The notes beneath the pieces were generated by a model. It searched no databases. It saw only the letters and a list, made by a program, of their open reading frames with translations, and had not been told where the DNA came from. Position numbers and translations under genes: made by a program. From 62-47 sp049647485 (GTDB lineage Bacteria; Pseudomonadota; Alphaproteobacteria; Rhizobiales; Xanthobacteraceae), in the NCBI GenBank assembly GCA_049647485.1, contig JBARXT010000249.1, forward strand, positions 1 to 40,861: a stretch of 40,861 nucleotides of DNA, read 5' to 3'. Positions 15,917 through 24,024 of this stretch are shown here, piece after piece (the first letter of the stretch is position 1; every line of letters starts with the position of its first letter).

Positions 15917-16402
15917 ATGTTGTCCCAACCGGAATTCTGGGTCGCCGTCGCCTTCGTCGTCCTGGTTGCGATCTTCATCTATGTCGGCGTTCCCGGCGTG
16001 GTGACCAAGGCGCTCGACCATCGCGCCGACCGCATCAAGGCCGAGCTCGACGATGCCCGCCGCCTCAAGGAAGAAGCCGCCGCTCTGGTCGCCGATTACA
16101 AGGCCCGCTACGCCTCGGCGGAGCGTGAAGCGCAGGACATCGTCACCAATGCCAAGGCCGAAGCCGAACGCATCGCTGTCGACGCCAAGGCGCGGATGGA
16201 AGACTTCGTTGCCCGCCGCACCAAGGCCGCTGAAGCCAAGATCGCCCAGGCTGAGGCGCAGGCTCTGGCCGACGTTCGCGCCGCCGCGGCCGATGCGGCC
16301 GTGACCGCGGCCTCGCAGATCCTGACCAAGTCGGTCACCGGCTCCGTCGCCGACGACCTGCTCGCCAAGGGCATTCAGGATGTTCGCGCCAAGCTGAACT
16401 GA
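15917..16402 (+). CDS. atpF: ATP synthase F0 subunit b
   Basis: A 161-residue peripheral-stalk subunit. The N-terminal transmembrane helix is at about residues 7-28 (FWVAVAFVVLVAIFIYVGV). It continues into a long right-handed coiled coil rich in Ala, Glu and Lys that reaches F1. ATG 15917 lies 4 bp after the b' stop, with GAGAGGA spanning the b' end, so the two are translationally linked. It is the last gene of the operon and is followed by a 15-bp terminator stem. Confidence 0.96.
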   Translation: MLSQPEFWVAVAFVVLVAIFIYVGVPGVVTKALDHRADRIKAELDDARRLKEEAAALVADYKARYASAEREAQDIVTNAKAEAERIAVDAKARMEDFVARRTKAAEAKIAQAEAQALADVRAAAADAAVTAASQILTKSVTGSVADDLLAKGIQDVRAKLN

Positions 16403-16422
16403 TCCGCGACACTTCACCAATC

Positions 16423-16464
16423 AAACGGCCGGTGCGATTGCTCGCACCGGCCGTTTTCTTTTCC
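16423..16464. terminator. Bidirectional terminator between atpF and the lipoprotein gene
   Basis: A perfect 15-bp stem (16423-16437 with 16442-16456) and a TTGC loop. T-rich sequence follows on the plus side (TTTTCTTTTCC) and AAA/TTT ends flank both sides. It can end both the atp operon and the convergent gene whose stop is at 16490. Confidence 0.9.
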
Positions 16465-16489
16465 AGGAAAGACTTTTCGCAAAATCGCG

Positions 16490-17188
16490 TTAGCGCCTGC
16501 GATGGCCGCGCCCGCGCGGCTCGGGCCGCAAGGCCTGCGGATCGAAGCCGATATAGAAGATGTAGGAGTCGCCGGCGGCAGCAGTCGGCGCAGGATACAC
16601 CACGTCCTCCGCAACCAGGCTGAACGACACCGTATTATCGTCCTGCATCGTCACCGTGGTCCTGTAAGCTTTGGTGAAAATGGTTTTCTCGTCGATGCCG
16701 CCCTGCACCACTGCGATTCGCAGCGGCACCTCGACCGTCGGCGGTGCGCCGGCCGGGCCGACGATGACGCGACCCTGAATGCCGATCCGTGCCGTCACCT
16801 GCCCATCGTTGAGCGTGCAATCACGGGCCGTGCGTACGATGGTCGCCTGATAGCGCAGATCATTGCCGGCCGCTTCCCTGCCGGGCGCACCGACCGCATA
16901 GGTAGCGGCGCCGGATCGGATACTGACCGACGGGCAGGTCGGCAGGCTCGGCTCCGAGGATGGTGACGGAGCCGTCACTGCGGTTGTGGCCGGCTGCGAA
17001 TTCGAGCCAAAAAGCTGACTGAATCGGTCGCCGAGTGAGGGGCTGCCACCCGCGGATTGTGAGCTTCCGAACATACTGCCACCGCCGCATCCCGAGAGCA
17101 TGAGCGCAGTCATCGCCAGCGCGGCGAAACGCAATGAAGGCCGGCCCGCGCGCACGACCGCGCTATCCTTGGAACGCAAATCCAGCAT
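16490..17188 (-). CDS. Putative lipoprotein of unknown function
   Basis: A 232-residue predicted lipoprotein with a charged N-region, a hydrophobic stretch (FAALAMTALMLSGC) and a lipobox whose modified cysteine is C34 (LSGC). A Ser/Gly/Pro/Thr-rich linker follows to about residue 95. A compact beta-rich domain comes next, with two further cysteines (TCPSVSIRSG, ARDCTLNDGQ) and segments such as VTARIGIQGRVIVG and TVTMQDDNTVSFSLVAEDVVY. The C-terminus is very basic (PRGRGHRRR). I know conserved alphaproteobacterial lipoproteins of this layout but no function. The frame is open to 17302; ATG 17188 is chosen because it directly precedes the signal peptide. It converges on the atp operon across a shared terminator. 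Confidence 0.8.
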   Translation of the reverse strand: MLDLRSKDSAVVRAGRPSLRFAALAMTALMLSGCGGGSMFGSSQSAGGSPSLGDRFSQLFGSNSQPATTAVTAPSPSSEPSLPTCPSVSIRSGAATYAVGAPGREAAGNDLRYQATIVRTARDCTLNDGQVTARIGIQGRVIVGPAGAPPTVEVPLRIAVVQGGIDEKTIFTKAYRTTVTMQDDNTVSFSLVAEDVVYPAPTAAAGDSYIFYIGFDPQALRPEPRGRGHRRR

Positions 17189-17344
17189 GATGCAGATGTC
17201 CCCCGACGAATTCTGGTGGCTTGCCGCAATGCCCAAGGAAGCTCGGTTCCTGCGCGGCGGCAAGCCGGCCCGTTTATAGCAGTTTAATGGCGGCAAACCC
17301 AAGGCGGCATCCCCGGCGGCCGCGGCGCTGCGAACGGGATGGCA

Positions 17345-17932
17345 TCAGTGCCGAAAATCCTCGTGCAACATGCCGAACAGCAGATGATCCTGCCACACGC
17401 CGTTGATGCACAGATAGCGCCGTGCCAGCCCCTCGCGCACGAAACCGCACTTCTCCAGCACCCGCACCGATGCAGCATTCCCCGGAATGCAGGCCGCCTC
17501 GACGCGATGTAGATTGAGTTCGCCGAACAATGTCGGCAGCAGGACCCGCAACGCCGCCGTCATATAACCGCGACCGGCATACGGTTTGCCGGTCCAGTAC
17601 CCCACCGTCCCGGCCTGCACGATGCCACGACGGACGTTGGCAAGGGTGATGCCGCCGACGAGAGCACCGTCCTGCTCGCGGAAAATCAAGAACGGATAAG
17701 CCCGATCCGCCAGAATGTCCTCGGCATAGCGCCGCAGCCGACGGCGAAAGCCGGCACGCGTCAGATCATCGGAAGGCCAGATCGGCTCCCACGGCGTCAG
17801 ATAAGCGCGGCTGCGCTCGCGAAGCTGCGCCCACGGCACGAAGTCGCCCGCCTGCGGCGCGCGCAACAATAACCCATTGCCGCGCGGCTCAAGCGCCGTT
17901 GGCGCGCTTGAGGGCAGGCGAAACAAAGCCAT
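17345..17932 (-). CDS. GNAT N-acetyltransferase, RimJ/RimL type
   Basis: A 195-residue GCN5-related acetyltransferase. The acetyl-CoA-binding loop is seen as KPYAGRGYMTAALRVLL, the following strand and helix as HRVEAACIPGNAASVRVLEKCGF, and the C-terminal strand as LARRYLCINGVWQDHLLF. This set is typical of RimJ/RimL enzymes, which acetylate N-termini of ribosomal proteins, although many relatives act on other amines. ATG 17932 has GGAA upstream. In related alphaproteobacteria I recall a rimJ-like gene next to thrC and the M16 peptidase, as here. It is separated from the peptidase gene by 230 bp containing a repeat hairpin, so it may have its own promoter. Confidence 0.92.
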   Translation of the reverse strand: MALFRLPSSAPTALEPRGNGLLLRAPQAGDFVPWAQLRERSRAYLTPWEPIWPSDDLTRAGFRRRLRRYAEDILADRAYPFLIFREQDGALVGGITLANVRRGIVQAGTVGYWTGKPYAGRGYMTAALRVLLPTLFGELNLHRVEAACIPGNAASVRVLEKCGFVREGLARRYLCINGVWQDHLLFGMLHEDFRH

Positions 17933-18092
17933 GATGGTTCCTCACCAACACATGCAATCGACCGTCATCCTATCGCGTTTTCGTGCGAATGGGATACCGG
18001 CTCGCGATGAGACCACATCCACGGGAAACGCAGAGCGCTGGTTTCCCGGAGGCGTTCTTGTTTGTGATGGTAGCGCCTTGAACATGGCATCA

Positions 18093-18113
18093 CCTCTCCC
18101 CGTCGGGGAGAGG
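18093..18113. repeat. Short palindromic repeat hairpin
   Basis: Nine-bp arms CCTCTCCCC (18093-18101) and GGGGAGAGG (18105-18113) around GTC. It lies between the M16 peptidase stop and the acetyltransferase start with no T-tract on the minus strand. It looks like a dispersed intergenic palindrome rather than a terminator. Nothing else was found in the 230-bp gap 17933-18162. Confidence 0.6.
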
Positions 18114-18162
18114 GAGCGCGCATTGTTTCGCGGTAGGTGCTTCGATGAAAATCGGAAACAGA

Positions 18163-19446
18163 CTAGTGATAGCTGACCCTCGGCCGGCAAAGACTTTCAG
18201 CGTGCGCGGCAGCGGCTTCCAGCCCCCGCCCGCTGCCGAGAGCAACCACGGCCGGCCGGCTGCGCGCCAGCAAGGTCCGCGCCGCATCGCGGGTCGAGTC
18301 CCGCGTCACCGCCTCGATGCGCGCGACGAGTTCGTCCACGCCGAGCGGCCGGCCATAGGCGAGGATATGTCGCGCCAACTGCTCGGCGCGCGAACTGCAA
18401 CTCTCCAGCGCCATCAACAGGCCGGCCTTCATCTGCGCCTTGGCGCGGGCGATCTCCGCGTCGGTCAGCGTTTCGACCGCGTCGTTGATGACGTCGGCGA
18501 TGACCTCCATCATTTCCGGCGCATCTGCAGGATCGGTCCCCGTATAGAGCCCGAAAAAGCCAGTGTCGGCGTGCGGCGCATGGAAGGTGTAGATCGAATA
18601 GCAAAGCCCGCGCTTCTCGCGGACCTCCTGAAACAGCCGCGACGACATCCCACCGCCCAGGATATTGGTGAACACCTGGAGGCTGAACAACGCCGGATCG
18701 GCCTGCGGCAAGCCTTCAAGCGCCATGGTGAGATGCGCCTGTTCAAGCTTGCGATGCACCACACGTGACCCGCCGTTGCCGAAGATCGCAGGTGCGGGTT
18801 CTGGCGCCGGCGCGGCGTCCAAGCCGGCGAAGCGCTCAGTGACTTCGGCGACAACGCGCGCGTGATCCACCGCACCAGCCGCCGCCACCACCATGTTCGG
18901 GCCGCGATAGTGCGTCGTCAGATAGTTCCGCAGCGAATCGCGATTGAAGGCTTTGAGCGTCTTGGTGGTGCCGAGCAGCGAACGCCCGATCGGCTGGTCC
19001 GGATAACAAAGCTCGCTGAGATACTCGAACACCACGTCGTCCGGCGTATCCTGCGATGCGCCGATCTCCTGTTCGATCACGTCCTTTTCGCGCTCCAGTT
19101 CCTCGGTCACGAAGGTCGGATGCGAAATGATGTCCGACAGCACGTCGAGCGCCAGCGGCACGTCGGCCTTCATCACGCGCGCATAGTAAGCGGTCGTCTC
19201 TGTGCTGGTGGCGGCATTGAGATCGCCGCCCACGGCTTCGATCTCCTCGACGATCTCGCGCGAGGAACGCCGCTCGGTGCCCTTGAACGCCATATGCTCA
19301 AGCAGATGCGAGATACCGTGCTCGTCCGGCTTCTCGTCGCGGCCGCCGACGCCGGCCCACACGCCGAGTGCGGCGGTTTCCAGATGCGCCATGGTGTCGG
19401 TGACGACCGTGAGGCCGGACGGAAGCTTGCTGACCTCGACGCTCAT
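18163..19446 (-). CDS. M16 family zinc peptidase (mitochondrial-processing-peptidase-like)
   Basis: A 427-residue M16B peptidase. The inverted zinc motif HxxEH is intact: H47, E50 and H51 in HLLEHMAFKGT, with the third ligand E127 in KDVIEQEIGA, 76 residues on. The C-terminal half has the usual second-domain motifs (GGGMSSRLFQEVREKRGLCYSIY). Alphaproteobacterial members are the closest bacterial relatives of the beta subunit of mitochondrial processing peptidase; their physiological substrates are largely unknown. Its ATG overlaps the thrC stop by 4 nt (ATGA at 19443-19446), so translation is probably coupled to thrC. Confidence 0.95.
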   Translation of the reverse strand: MSVEVSKLPSGLTVVTDTMAHLETAALGVWAGVGGRDEKPDEHGISHLLEHMAFKGTERRSSREIVEEIEAVGGDLNAATSTETTAYYARVMKADVPLALDVLSDIISHPTFVTEELEREKDVIEQEIGASQDTPDDVVFEYLSELCYPDQPIGRSLLGTTKTLKAFNRDSLRNYLTTHYRGPNMVVAAAGAVDHARVVAEVTERFAGLDAAPAPEPAPAIFGNGGSRVVHRKLEQAHLTMALEGLPQADPALFSLQVFTNILGGGMSSRLFQEVREKRGLCYSIYTFHAPHADTGFFGLYTGTDPADAPEMMEVIADVINDAVETLTDAEIARAKAQMKAGLLMALESCSSRAEQLARHILAYGRPLGVDELVARIEAVTRDSTRDAARTLLARSRPAVVALGSGRGLEAAAAHAESLCRPRVSYH

Positions 19447-20861
19447 CCGGCAACTCCCGCATTGGCGGCGCGGCTGACCGACAGCACGAACCGCTCCACT
19501 TCACCTTGATCACTGTTCATCGTCCGTATCTGTTCGGGACGGCTCATCAAGCCGTCGAGCCACGGCGGCAACGCCGGCCGCACGCCGCACGCGGCTTCGA
19601 CCGCGTCGGGGAATTTCGCCGGATGCGCCGTGGACAGCACGACGTTGGGCACACTTGTATCCGTGACATCACGATCGGCCACGGCAAGCGCGACCGCCGT
19701 GTGTGGATCAATCAGATCCCCGGCCTCGCGCCAGGCGGCGCGAATGGCCGCATCGGTTTCGGTCTCGTCGGCACGACCGGCGTCGAACTCGTCGCGGATC
19801 GTCGCCAGCATTGCATCGGACAACACGAAGCGGCGCGACTGCTCCAGCGACGCCATCAGACCACGCACCACCGCGCTGTCGCGTCCGGCCGCCTCGAACA
19901 GCAGCCGCTCGAAATTCGACGACACCTGGATGTCCATCGACGGCGAGGTGGTCCCATGGACGCCGCGCACCTCATAAATGCCGGTCTTCAACGTGCGCGC
20001 CAGAATGTCGTTACTGTTGGTGGCGATGCGCAACTGCCGGATCGGCACGCCCATCCGCTTCGCCACATAGCCTGCGAAAATATCGCCGAAGTTGCCGGTT
20101 GGCACCGTAAAATCAACCTTGCGCGCCGGCGCACCGAGCGCCACCGCTGAGGTGACGTAATACACCACCTGCACGACGATCCGCGCCCAGTTGATCGAAT
20201 TGACGCCGGACAACGCCACCTTGTCGCGGAAGGCATGGTGGTTGAAGCAGCCTTTCACGATCGCCTGGCAATCGTCGAAGGTGCCGTCGATCGCCAGCGC
20301 GTGGACGTTAGCGGCGCCAGTCGTCGTCATCATCCGCCGTTGCACGTCGGAAATGCGTCCGTTCGGAAACAGCACCACGAGATCGACGTTGTCGCGATTG
20401 GCGAACGCATCGACCGCCGCGCCACCCGTGTCGCCGGAGGTCGCCACCACGATGGTGGTGCGCTGCCCCCGCTTCGCCAGCACGTGGTCCATCAGCCGCG
20501 ACAGCAACTGCATCGCGACATCCTTGAACGCCAGCGTCGGGCCGTGAAACAGTTCCAGCACGAACTGATTGGCACCGCTCTGGTCCAGCGGCACCACCGC
20601 CGGATGCCGGAACGTCGCGTAAGCCTCGTGCGCCATGCGACCGAGATCGGCGTCGGAAATCTCCCCCCCGACGAACGGACGGATCACCTCGACCGCGACT
20701 TCCCAATACGGCCGGCCAGCCAACCCAGCGACCGTGGCCGGCGTCAGTTGCGGCCAGACCTCCGGCACATAGAGCCCGCCGTCGCGTGCGAGGCCGGTCA
20801 GCATCACGTCGCAGAAACCGAGGGCCGGCGCTTCGCCACGGGTCGAGATGTATCGCGTCAA
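19443..20861 (-). CDS. thrC: Threonine synthase (TTG start)
   Basis: A PLP enzyme converting O-phosphohomoserine to threonine. The 472-residue product has the family start TRYISTRGEAPALGF, the PLP lysine K113 in GPTLAFKDVAMQLL and the phosphate-cradle motif ATSGDTGGAA. A long class-specific C-terminal region follows. I place the start at TTG 20861 because GGAGGA (20871-20866 on the minus strand) is directly upstream at ideal distance. The open frame extends to 20915 without such a site. The gene lies 76 bp after SURF1 and overlaps the M16 gene, so it may be read from the oxidase operon as well as from its own promoter. Confidence 0.95.
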   Translation of the reverse strand: MTRYISTRGEAPALGFCDVMLTGLARDGGLYVPEVWPQLTPATVAGLAGRPYWEVAVEVIRPFVGGEISDADLGRMAHEAYATFRHPAVVPLDQSGANQFVLELFHGPTLAFKDVAMQLLSRLMDHVLAKRGQRTTIVVATSGDTGGAAVDAFANRDNVDLVVLFPNGRISDVQRRMMTTTGAANVHALAIDGTFDDCQAIVKGCFNHHAFRDKVALSGVNSINWARIVVQVVYYVTSAVALGAPARKVDFTVPTGNFGDIFAGYVAKRMGVPIRQLRIATNSNDILARTLKTGIYEVRGVHGTTSPSMDIQVSSNFERLLFEAAGRDSAVVRGLMASLEQSRRFVLSDAMLATIRDEFDAGRADETETDAAIRAAWREAGDLIDPHTAVALAVADRDVTDTSVPNVVLSTAHPAKFPDAVEAACGVRPALPPWLDGLMSRPEQIRTMNSDQGEVERFVLSVSRAANAGVAG

Positions 20862-20865
20862 GGTG

Positions 20866-20871
20866 TCCTCC
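20866..20871 (-). promoter_or_regulatory. Shine-Dalgarno site fixing the thrC TTG start
   Basis: GGAGGA on the minus strand, 4 nt before TTG 20861. It is the strongest ribosome-binding site in the region and decides between the TTG and the upstream in-frame start at 20915. Confidence 0.7.
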
Positions 20872-20937
20872 AAAGGCCGGACCGTTATAGCGTTTTCAGG
20901 CGACGGGGAAACCACCGTTGCGATCCGGTGTGGCCGG

Positions 20938-21711
20938 TCATCCAGCCTGTTTCGCGTCGTCGTCCGGCGGCAGCCGCCCCTCGGCCAGAGCGCGCGCCAG
21001 CCAAATCGCGAAGGCGATCCCCACTGCCGCGGCCAATCCGAACCAGGTGATCGCGTACTGCATGTGATCGTCTTTCAGATGCACGACGAGCGGCCCCGGC
21101 TTCGGCACGCCGTTGGCGGGCGCCGGCGTTTCCAGGTCGATGTAGAACGGCGCGATGTCGCCCCAGTTCAACCCCTGTGCCATCCCGGTCGGATCACGAA
21201 GGAACCAGAGCCGCTTGGCGCGATCCGCCTGCGGCGTCCACATCGCCGGCGCTTCCGGAAAACGCAGATAGCCGGTCAGCATCACAGAACCGGACGGGGC
21301 CGGAGAAATGCGATCGAACTGCCCTTCCGGCGCAAAACCGCGATTGATCGCGACCACGCCCGAGCCTTCGACCCGCGCCGGCGCGAACACCCAGACGCCA
21401 GGGCTGGTGATGTCGGCGCGAACAGCGGAGCCGGAGCTGAAGACGTGTGCCTCACGCCGCGCCTCGAAATTCGCGGTGAAGGTTACGCGACGAAACTCAT
21501 CCCTTACCCTGGTCAACGTCGGCCAAACGGACTTGGCAGGAATCGGAACGGGCGCGGCGGCGAGGCGCTCATCTAACATCGCGATCAAGGCCTGCTTCTC
21601 GACGCGCCGCTGCAATTGCCAGACGCCGAGCCCGATCAGCACCGCCACGATCACCGCGGAGAAAATGCTGAGCCCGGCGACCCGCCGCAACCGTCCTGCT
21701 CCGGCGGTCAT
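20938..21711 (-). CDS. SURF1 family cytochrome oxidase assembly protein
   Basis: A 257-residue inner-membrane protein that helps place heme a into subunit I of cytochrome c oxidase. The layout is typical: a transmembrane helix at about residues 11-33 ending in GVWQLQRR, a periplasmic domain with PWVFAPA-like and RGFAPEGQ segments, and a second helix near the C-terminus after HMQYAITWFGLAAAVG. ATG 21711 overlaps the stop of the DUF983 gene by 4 nt (ATGA at 21708-21711). That supports this start over the open frame to 21831 and implies translational coupling. Bacterial names for this gene vary (shy1, surf1). Confidence 0.94.
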   Translation of the reverse strand: MTAGAGRLRRVAGLSIFSAVIVAVLIGLGVWQLQRRVEKQALIAMLDERLAAAPVPIPAKSVWPTLTRVRDEFRRVTFTANFEARREAHVFSSGSAVRADITSPGVWVFAPARVEGSGVVAINRGFAPEGQFDRISPAPSGSVMLTGYLRFPEAPAMWTPQADRAKRLWFLRDPTGMAQGLNWGDIAPFYIDLETPAPANGVPKPGPLVVHLKDDHMQYAITWFGLAAAVGIAFAIWLARALAEGRLPPDDDAKQAG

Positions 21712-22097
21712 GTCGGGTCCCGTTGGGTCAACTGGCCTTCCGCTGCCTTGTGGTGGAATTGCAGCGAAATCAGAAGCGACTTCATGGCGCGCAGCGGCAG
21801 CAGCGTGGTGAGCGCCACCAGCGGAATCCACAACGCGGCATGAACCCAGAACGGCGGCTGATACTTGACCTCGACGATCAAAGCGCAGGCCACGACGATG
21901 AAGCCGGCGATCAGGATAATGAAAACCGACGGGCCATCGCCACTATCAATGAACGCATAGTCGAGTCCGCAGCGATCGCACTTCGGTCGCAGCCGAATGT
22001 ATCCCGCGAACAGTTTGCCCTCACCGCAACGCGGACACCGGCACATCAGACCGCGCGTGATACTCTGCGAGAGCGTTGTCGAATATTCCTCCGACAT
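21708..22097 (-). CDS. DUF983 zinc-ribbon membrane protein
   Basis: A 129-residue protein with a cytoplasmic zinc ribbon: C21 and C24 (CPRCGEGKLF), then C40 and C43 (CDRCGLDY). Two transmembrane helices follow at about residues 57-77 (SVFIILIAGFIVVACALIV) and 86-106 (WVHAALWIPLVALTTLLPL). DUF983 genes sit next to cytochrome oxidase assembly genes in many alphaproteobacteria, as here between ctaE and SURF1. A role in oxidase or heme/copper handling is therefore plausible but unproven. ATG 22097 has AGAAGG upstream. The longer frame to 22172 would run into the terminator after ctaE. Confidence 0.92.
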   Translation of the reverse strand: MSEEYSTTLSQSITRGLMCRCPRCGEGKLFAGYIRLRPKCDRCGLDYAFIDSGDGPSVFIILIAGFIVVACALIVEVKYQPPFWVHAALWIPLVALTTLLPLRAMKSLLISLQFHHKAAEGQLTQRDPT

Positions 22098-22136
22098 CGA
22101 CCTTCTTTCCAATTTCCGAGACCACCCGGCGAAATG

Positions 22137-22160
22137 CAAAAGGCGGCCTTGCGGCCGCCC
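22137..22160 (-). terminator. Terminator or attenuator after ctaE
   Basis: On the minus strand, GGCGGCC, a GCAA tetraloop and GGCCGCC (22158-22142), followed by TTTTGC. It lies 24 bp after the ctaE stop and about 40 bp before the DUF983 start, so it may only partly stop transcription into SURF1 and thrC. Confidence 0.65.
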
Positions 22161-22182
22161 CTTGTAGCACAATCATCCGGTC

Positions 22183-23040
22183 TTAGTGCGCCGCGTGCGC
22201 CATCTCGGAGGCACCGTGGCCCCACACGTAGATGCAGATGAACAGGAACAGCCACACCACGTCGACGAAGTGCCAGTACCAGGCGGCGAATTCGAAGCCG
22301 AGGTGATGGGTCGGCGTGAAGTGACCGGCATAAGCGCGGAATAGGCAGACCAGCAGGAAGATGGTGCCGACCAGCACGTGGAAACCATGAAAGCCGGTCG
22401 CCATGAAGAAGGTCGCGCCGTAGACGTTGCCGGCGAAGCTGAACGCGGCGTGATGATATTCGTAAGCCTGAACGCAGGTGAAGCAGGCGCCGAGCAGGAC
22501 AGTAAGGATCAGGCCCCACTTCAGACCCTTGCGGTCGCCTTCCAGCAGCGCGTGATGCGCCCAGGTGACGGTGGTGCCCGAAGTCAGCAGGATCAGCGTG
22601 TTGAGCAGCGGCAGATGCCACGGATCGAAGGTCTGGATGTCCTTGGGAGGCCAGACGCCGCCGAACAGCGCCTCTCGGGTAAAGTGAACCGGATCCGCAG
22701 GGAACAGCGCCGAGTTAAAGTAGGCCCAGAACCAGGCGACGAAGAACATCACTTCGGAAGCGATGAACAGGATCATGCCGTAACGATGGCTAATCTGAAC
22801 CACGCGGGTGTGGTCGCCCTTGTGCTCGGCCTCGCGAATGACGTCGCCCCACCAGGCAGCCATGGTGTAGAGCACGCCGATGGTGCCGATGCCGAACACG
22901 ATCGGTGCAGCCGAGTAAAGATGGTGCATCCACGAGATCGCACCGACCGCCATGATAAAGGCCGAAAGCGACCCGACCACAGGCCATGGGCTCGGATCAA
23001 CGAGGTGGTAGTCGTGGTGCTTCGCGTGCGCCGTAGCCAT
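22183..23040 (-). CDS. ctaE: Cytochrome c oxidase subunit III
   Basis: A 285-residue integral membrane subunit of the aa3-type oxidase with seven transmembrane helices. Recognisable motifs are SPWPVVGSLSAF at the N-terminus, FIASEVMFFVAWFWAYFNSAL with the conserved Glu, WHLPLLNTLILLTSGTTVTWAHHAL, and the C-terminal HHLGFEFAAWYWHFVDVVWLF. ATG 23040 has GGAGA upstream. It lies 87 bp downstream of ctaG in the oxidase operon and is followed by a GNRA-loop hairpin. Confidence 0.97.
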   Translation of the reverse strand: MATAHAKHHDYHLVDPSPWPVVGSLSAFIMAVGAISWMHHLYSAAPIVFGIGTIGVLYTMAAWWGDVIREAEHKGDHTRVVQISHRYGMILFIASEVMFFVAWFWAYFNSALFPADPVHFTREALFGGVWPPKDIQTFDPWHLPLLNTLILLTSGTTVTWAHHALLEGDRKGLKWGLILTVLLGACFTCVQAYEYHHAAFSFAGNVYGATFFMATGFHGFHVLVGTIFLLVCLFRAYAGHFTPTHHLGFEFAAWYWHFVDVVWLFLFICIYVWGHGASEMAHAAH

Positions 23041-23127
23041 TGCAGTCTCTCCGTAGGACGTGCCGCACTAGTCGGCACATATTCGTTCAAAAATCAATCG
23101 CGCGCGTTCAGCGGGCGGGATCTGGCG

Positions 23128-23763
23128 TCATAGATTTCCCTTGCGCCTGTCCGTCTCGCCCGCGGCGACCGGTTTCGGCGCGACTTCGCGGATCGGATAA
23201 AAGGTGTAGGACAAGGTGATGGTATTCAGATTTATGTTGTCACTGTCCTTCACGATCGACGGGTCGATGTAAAAGACCACGGCCATTTCGCGCTTCTCGC
23301 CCGGCCCCAAGGTCTGCTCGGTGAAGCAGAAGCAGTTGATCTTCTGGAAATACGACCCCACCGTCAGCGGCGCGACGTTGTAAGCAGCTTGACCAGTCGT
23401 GGTCCGCGCTGCTGTATTGGTGACAGAATAATAGGCCGTAACCACTTCGCCGATCCGGACCTCGATCTCGGTCTTCTCCGGCTCGAATTTCCACGGCAAT
23501 CCGCCGCTGACATTCGAATCGAAGCGTACGGCGATCTTGCGGCCCAGCGGTTCGACAGAAGGCCTCGAGGTCGCGACCTGCGTGGTGCCATTGAAACCGG
23601 TGGCGCGACAGAACCAGTCATAGAATGGTACGGCGGCATAGGCGGCGCCAACCATCATGGCGACGAACAGGCCGCAGGCGATGGCGACACCGGTATCACG
23701 ACGCAAACCGCGCATGCGGCGCGGTGCCGATTTGTCGTTTTCCCTCGGTTCAGGCGTCGTCAT
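23128..23763 (-). CDS. ctaG: Cytochrome c oxidase assembly protein CtaG (Cox11)
   Basis: A 211-residue copper chaperone that delivers copper to the CuB site of subunit I. A short cytoplasmic N-terminus is followed by one transmembrane helix at about residues 25-46 (ending in AAVPFYDWFCRATGF). The periplasmic immunoglobulin-like domain carries the copper ligands C144 and C146 in KINCFCFTEQTL, together with the PVxFYIDP-type motif MAVVFYIDPSIV. ATG 23763 has AGAAGG upstream. It lies between coxF and ctaE in the oxidase operon. Confidence 0.96.
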   Translation of the reverse strand: MTTPEPRENDKSAPRRMRGLRRDTGVAIACGLFVAMMVGAAYAAVPFYDWFCRATGFNGTTQVATSRPSVEPLGRKIAVRFDSNVSGGLPWKFEPEKTEIEVRIGEVVTAYYSVTNTAARTTTGQAAYNVAPLTVGSYFQKINCFCFTEQTLGPGEKREMAVVFYIDPSIVKDSDNINLNTITLSYTFYPIREVAPKPVAAGETDRRKGNL

Positions 23764-23847
23764 CTCAACCTTCTTTTCGTGCCCCGACCAACCAAATCAA
23801 GCCTTGCTTCCCGCCATCTCGGCTCGCCCCAACGATCCCGGTGTACC

Positions 23848-24009
23848 CTACATCGGCCGGGTCATAATCGCAGGGCCTTTTACCAGCGTGACTGCGAAAA
23901 ACAGCAAGACCAGCACGCCCAGTGCCACCGCGATCGCGATCGACCGCTCCCGGCGCCGTTTCTTCTGCGCCTCGGTCAACACAATCCCCGGTGGTTGCTC
24001 GTCATCCAT
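23848..24009 (-). CDS. coxF: CoxF-like small membrane protein
   Basis: A 53-residue protein that is easy to miss. It reads MDDEQPPGIVL, then a basic run (QKKRRRERS), then one transmembrane helix at about residues 24-44 (IAIAVALGVLVLLFFAVTL), and ends IMTRPM. The positive-inside rule places the acidic/basic N-terminus in the cytoplasm. It starts 15 bp after the ctaB stop and ends 84 bp before ctaG. As I recall, Bradyrhizobium oxidase operons carry a small gene called coxF at this place; its function is unknown. The start has only a weak ribosome-binding site (GGGACGG). Confidence 0.8.
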   Translation of the reverse strand: MDDEQPPGIVLTEAQKKRRRERSIAIAVALGVLVLLFFAVTLVKGPAIMTRPM

Positions 24010-24024
24010 GGATCGCAACCGTCC

